A stretch of 28,618 nucleotides of DNA from Brachionus koreanus (Eukaryota > Rotifera > Eurotatoria > Ploima > Brachionidae), in assembly GCA_016987375.1 (NCBI GenBank), contig PJRA01000519.1:248944-277561 (forward strand), read 5' to 3'. The notes beneath the pieces are model-generated. The model worked only from the letters and a program-made list of their open reading frames with translations, did not search any database and was not told where the DNA came from. Of the stretch, positions 28,113-28,618 are shown one piece after another (position 1 is the first letter of the stretch; every line of letters starts with the position of its first letter). The position numbers and the translations under genes were made by a program.

Positions 28113-28395
28113 TTCACTTATTTTGGACGACGAAAAATACTTTACTTTTTCGGGAGACAACATGACGGGAAATGCCGGATATTACACAAATAACAAGATT
28201 TCTTGTCCGGGCAGTGTTCGCTTTGCTGGAAAAGAGAAGTTTCCAAAGAAGATGTTGGTTTGGATAGCCATATCCAATCAAGGAATGTCAAAGCCACTTT
28301 TTCGGCCATCAAAGTCGGTTGCCATCAATTCCGATATCTATATCGACGAACGCTTGAATAAACTACTTCTTCCATTTATAGATAAGTATCATCGA

Positions 28396-28439
28396 GACTT
28401 TTACTATGTTTTTTGGCCTGACTTTTACTATGTTTTTTG
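28396..28439 (+). repeat. 24-bp-offset tandem duplication in the transposase catalytic region
   Basis: GACTTTTACTATGTTTTTTG occurs at 28396-28415 and again at 28420-28439. The second copy starts at the codon of the second catalytic Asp and displaces the residues normally following W-P-D. Confidence 0.9.
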
Positions 28440-28618
28440 CTCACTATTCAATCAAATGCACTACATGGATGGAAGAATCGTAAATTATGTGGCCAAAGAC
28501 ATCAATCCACCAAATGTTCCTCAAGTACGTCTAATTGAAAATTTTTGGGGTTGTTTAAGTCAGAAAGTATACGAAGGAGGTTGGCAAGCCTCAACAGAGC
28601 AACAGCTGATTAACCGCA

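Larger units (their letters stand above)
26742..28618 (+). mobile_element. Tc1-like DNA transposon, transposase interrupted by a LINE; runs off the window
   Basis: The 5' part (26742-27178) starts at ATG and encodes paired helix-turn-helix DNA-binding domains (ARSTIYNTINRIQ; RRLARKFSVHQRTVGRQLKRMGISYRKREKTPKY is the second, Arg/Lys-rich). A LINE then interrupts it. The frame resumes at 28114 with LILDDEKYFTF (first catalytic Asp at 28126-28131), KKMLVWIAIS, FWPD (Asp at 28420-28422) and VRLIENFWG (Glu at 28537-28539), and it is open to the window end. The triad and neighbouring motifs fit the IS630/Tc1/mariner superfamily. The spacing of 38 residues between the second Asp and the Glu is longer than the 34 usual for Tc1 and coincides with a local duplication. 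No terminal inverted repeat was found before 26742. Transposition by this copy should be impossible. Confidence 0.85.

Noticed and set aside
1..28618. CRISPR array, tRNA or rRNA genes
   Set aside because: No regularly spaced repeats and no recognisable tRNA or rRNA cores were seen by eye on either strand; a covariance-model scan would be needed to exclude small RNAs fully.

Overview
The window reads as nuclear DNA of a small-genome metazoan. Coding regions are split by very short spliceosomal introns (about 42-74 nt, GT...AG). The genes include a secretin/adhesion-type seven-helix receptor, a secreted phospholipase A2 and a secreted VWA protein. Everything between genes is strongly AT-rich and littered with decayed transposons. 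The Cys-rich receptor ectodomain, the PLA2 type and the tiny introns fit a monogonont rotifer such as Brachionus, but the species is an inference. I see no prokaryotic operons, Shine-Dalgarno sites, CRISPR arrays, rRNA or tRNA.

Layout. (1) 1.3-3.7 kb, plus: an intact 779-aa protein made of two tandem poxvirus/NCLDV-type cap 2'-O-methyltransferase units. The first keeps the K-D-K-E catalytic tetrad and the second has lost all four residues. (2) 5.5-5.9 kb, plus: a two-exon secreted PLA2 gene. (3) 7.1-9.0 kb: a transposon cluster with a 190-bp MITE (8-bp target duplication), a jockey-like reverse transcriptase fragment, a 268-bp solo LTR (4-bp duplication) and a 164-bp TA-flanked MITE, framed by inverted repeats. 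(4) 9.3-11.3 kb, minus: a secreted Het-C-like/VWA (VWA7-type) protein. (5) 12.8-13.8 kb, plus: a glycosylation-rich secreted or membrane protein of unknown function.

(6) 14.1-20.9 kb: a graveyard of virus-like genes. It holds an unidentified decayed gene on the minus strand, a decayed capsid-like gene on the plus strand and, converging on it, three decayed tandem copies of an SF3-type helicase (minus strand). A chromodomain exon lies beside the helicase copies, and a 62-bp sequence is repeated at the unit junctions. The convergent capsid/helicase order recalls ambisense ssDNA viruses (ambidensovirus-like). The helicase has an unusual Walker A with Tyr in place of the last Gly, and its copies share an intron position. 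(7) 22.2-24.1 kb, minus: a somatomedin-B-like plus 7TM family-B receptor. (8) 25.6-28.6 kb: a decayed jockey-like LINE, then a Tc1-like transposase interrupted by an antisense LINE copy with a perfect 12-bp target-site duplication.

The host genes look like unrelated neighbours rather than a pathway. The two observations most likely to be new are the catalytic-plus-pseudoenzyme methyltransferase and the multi-copy Tyr-variant SF3 helicase/capsid-like locus.
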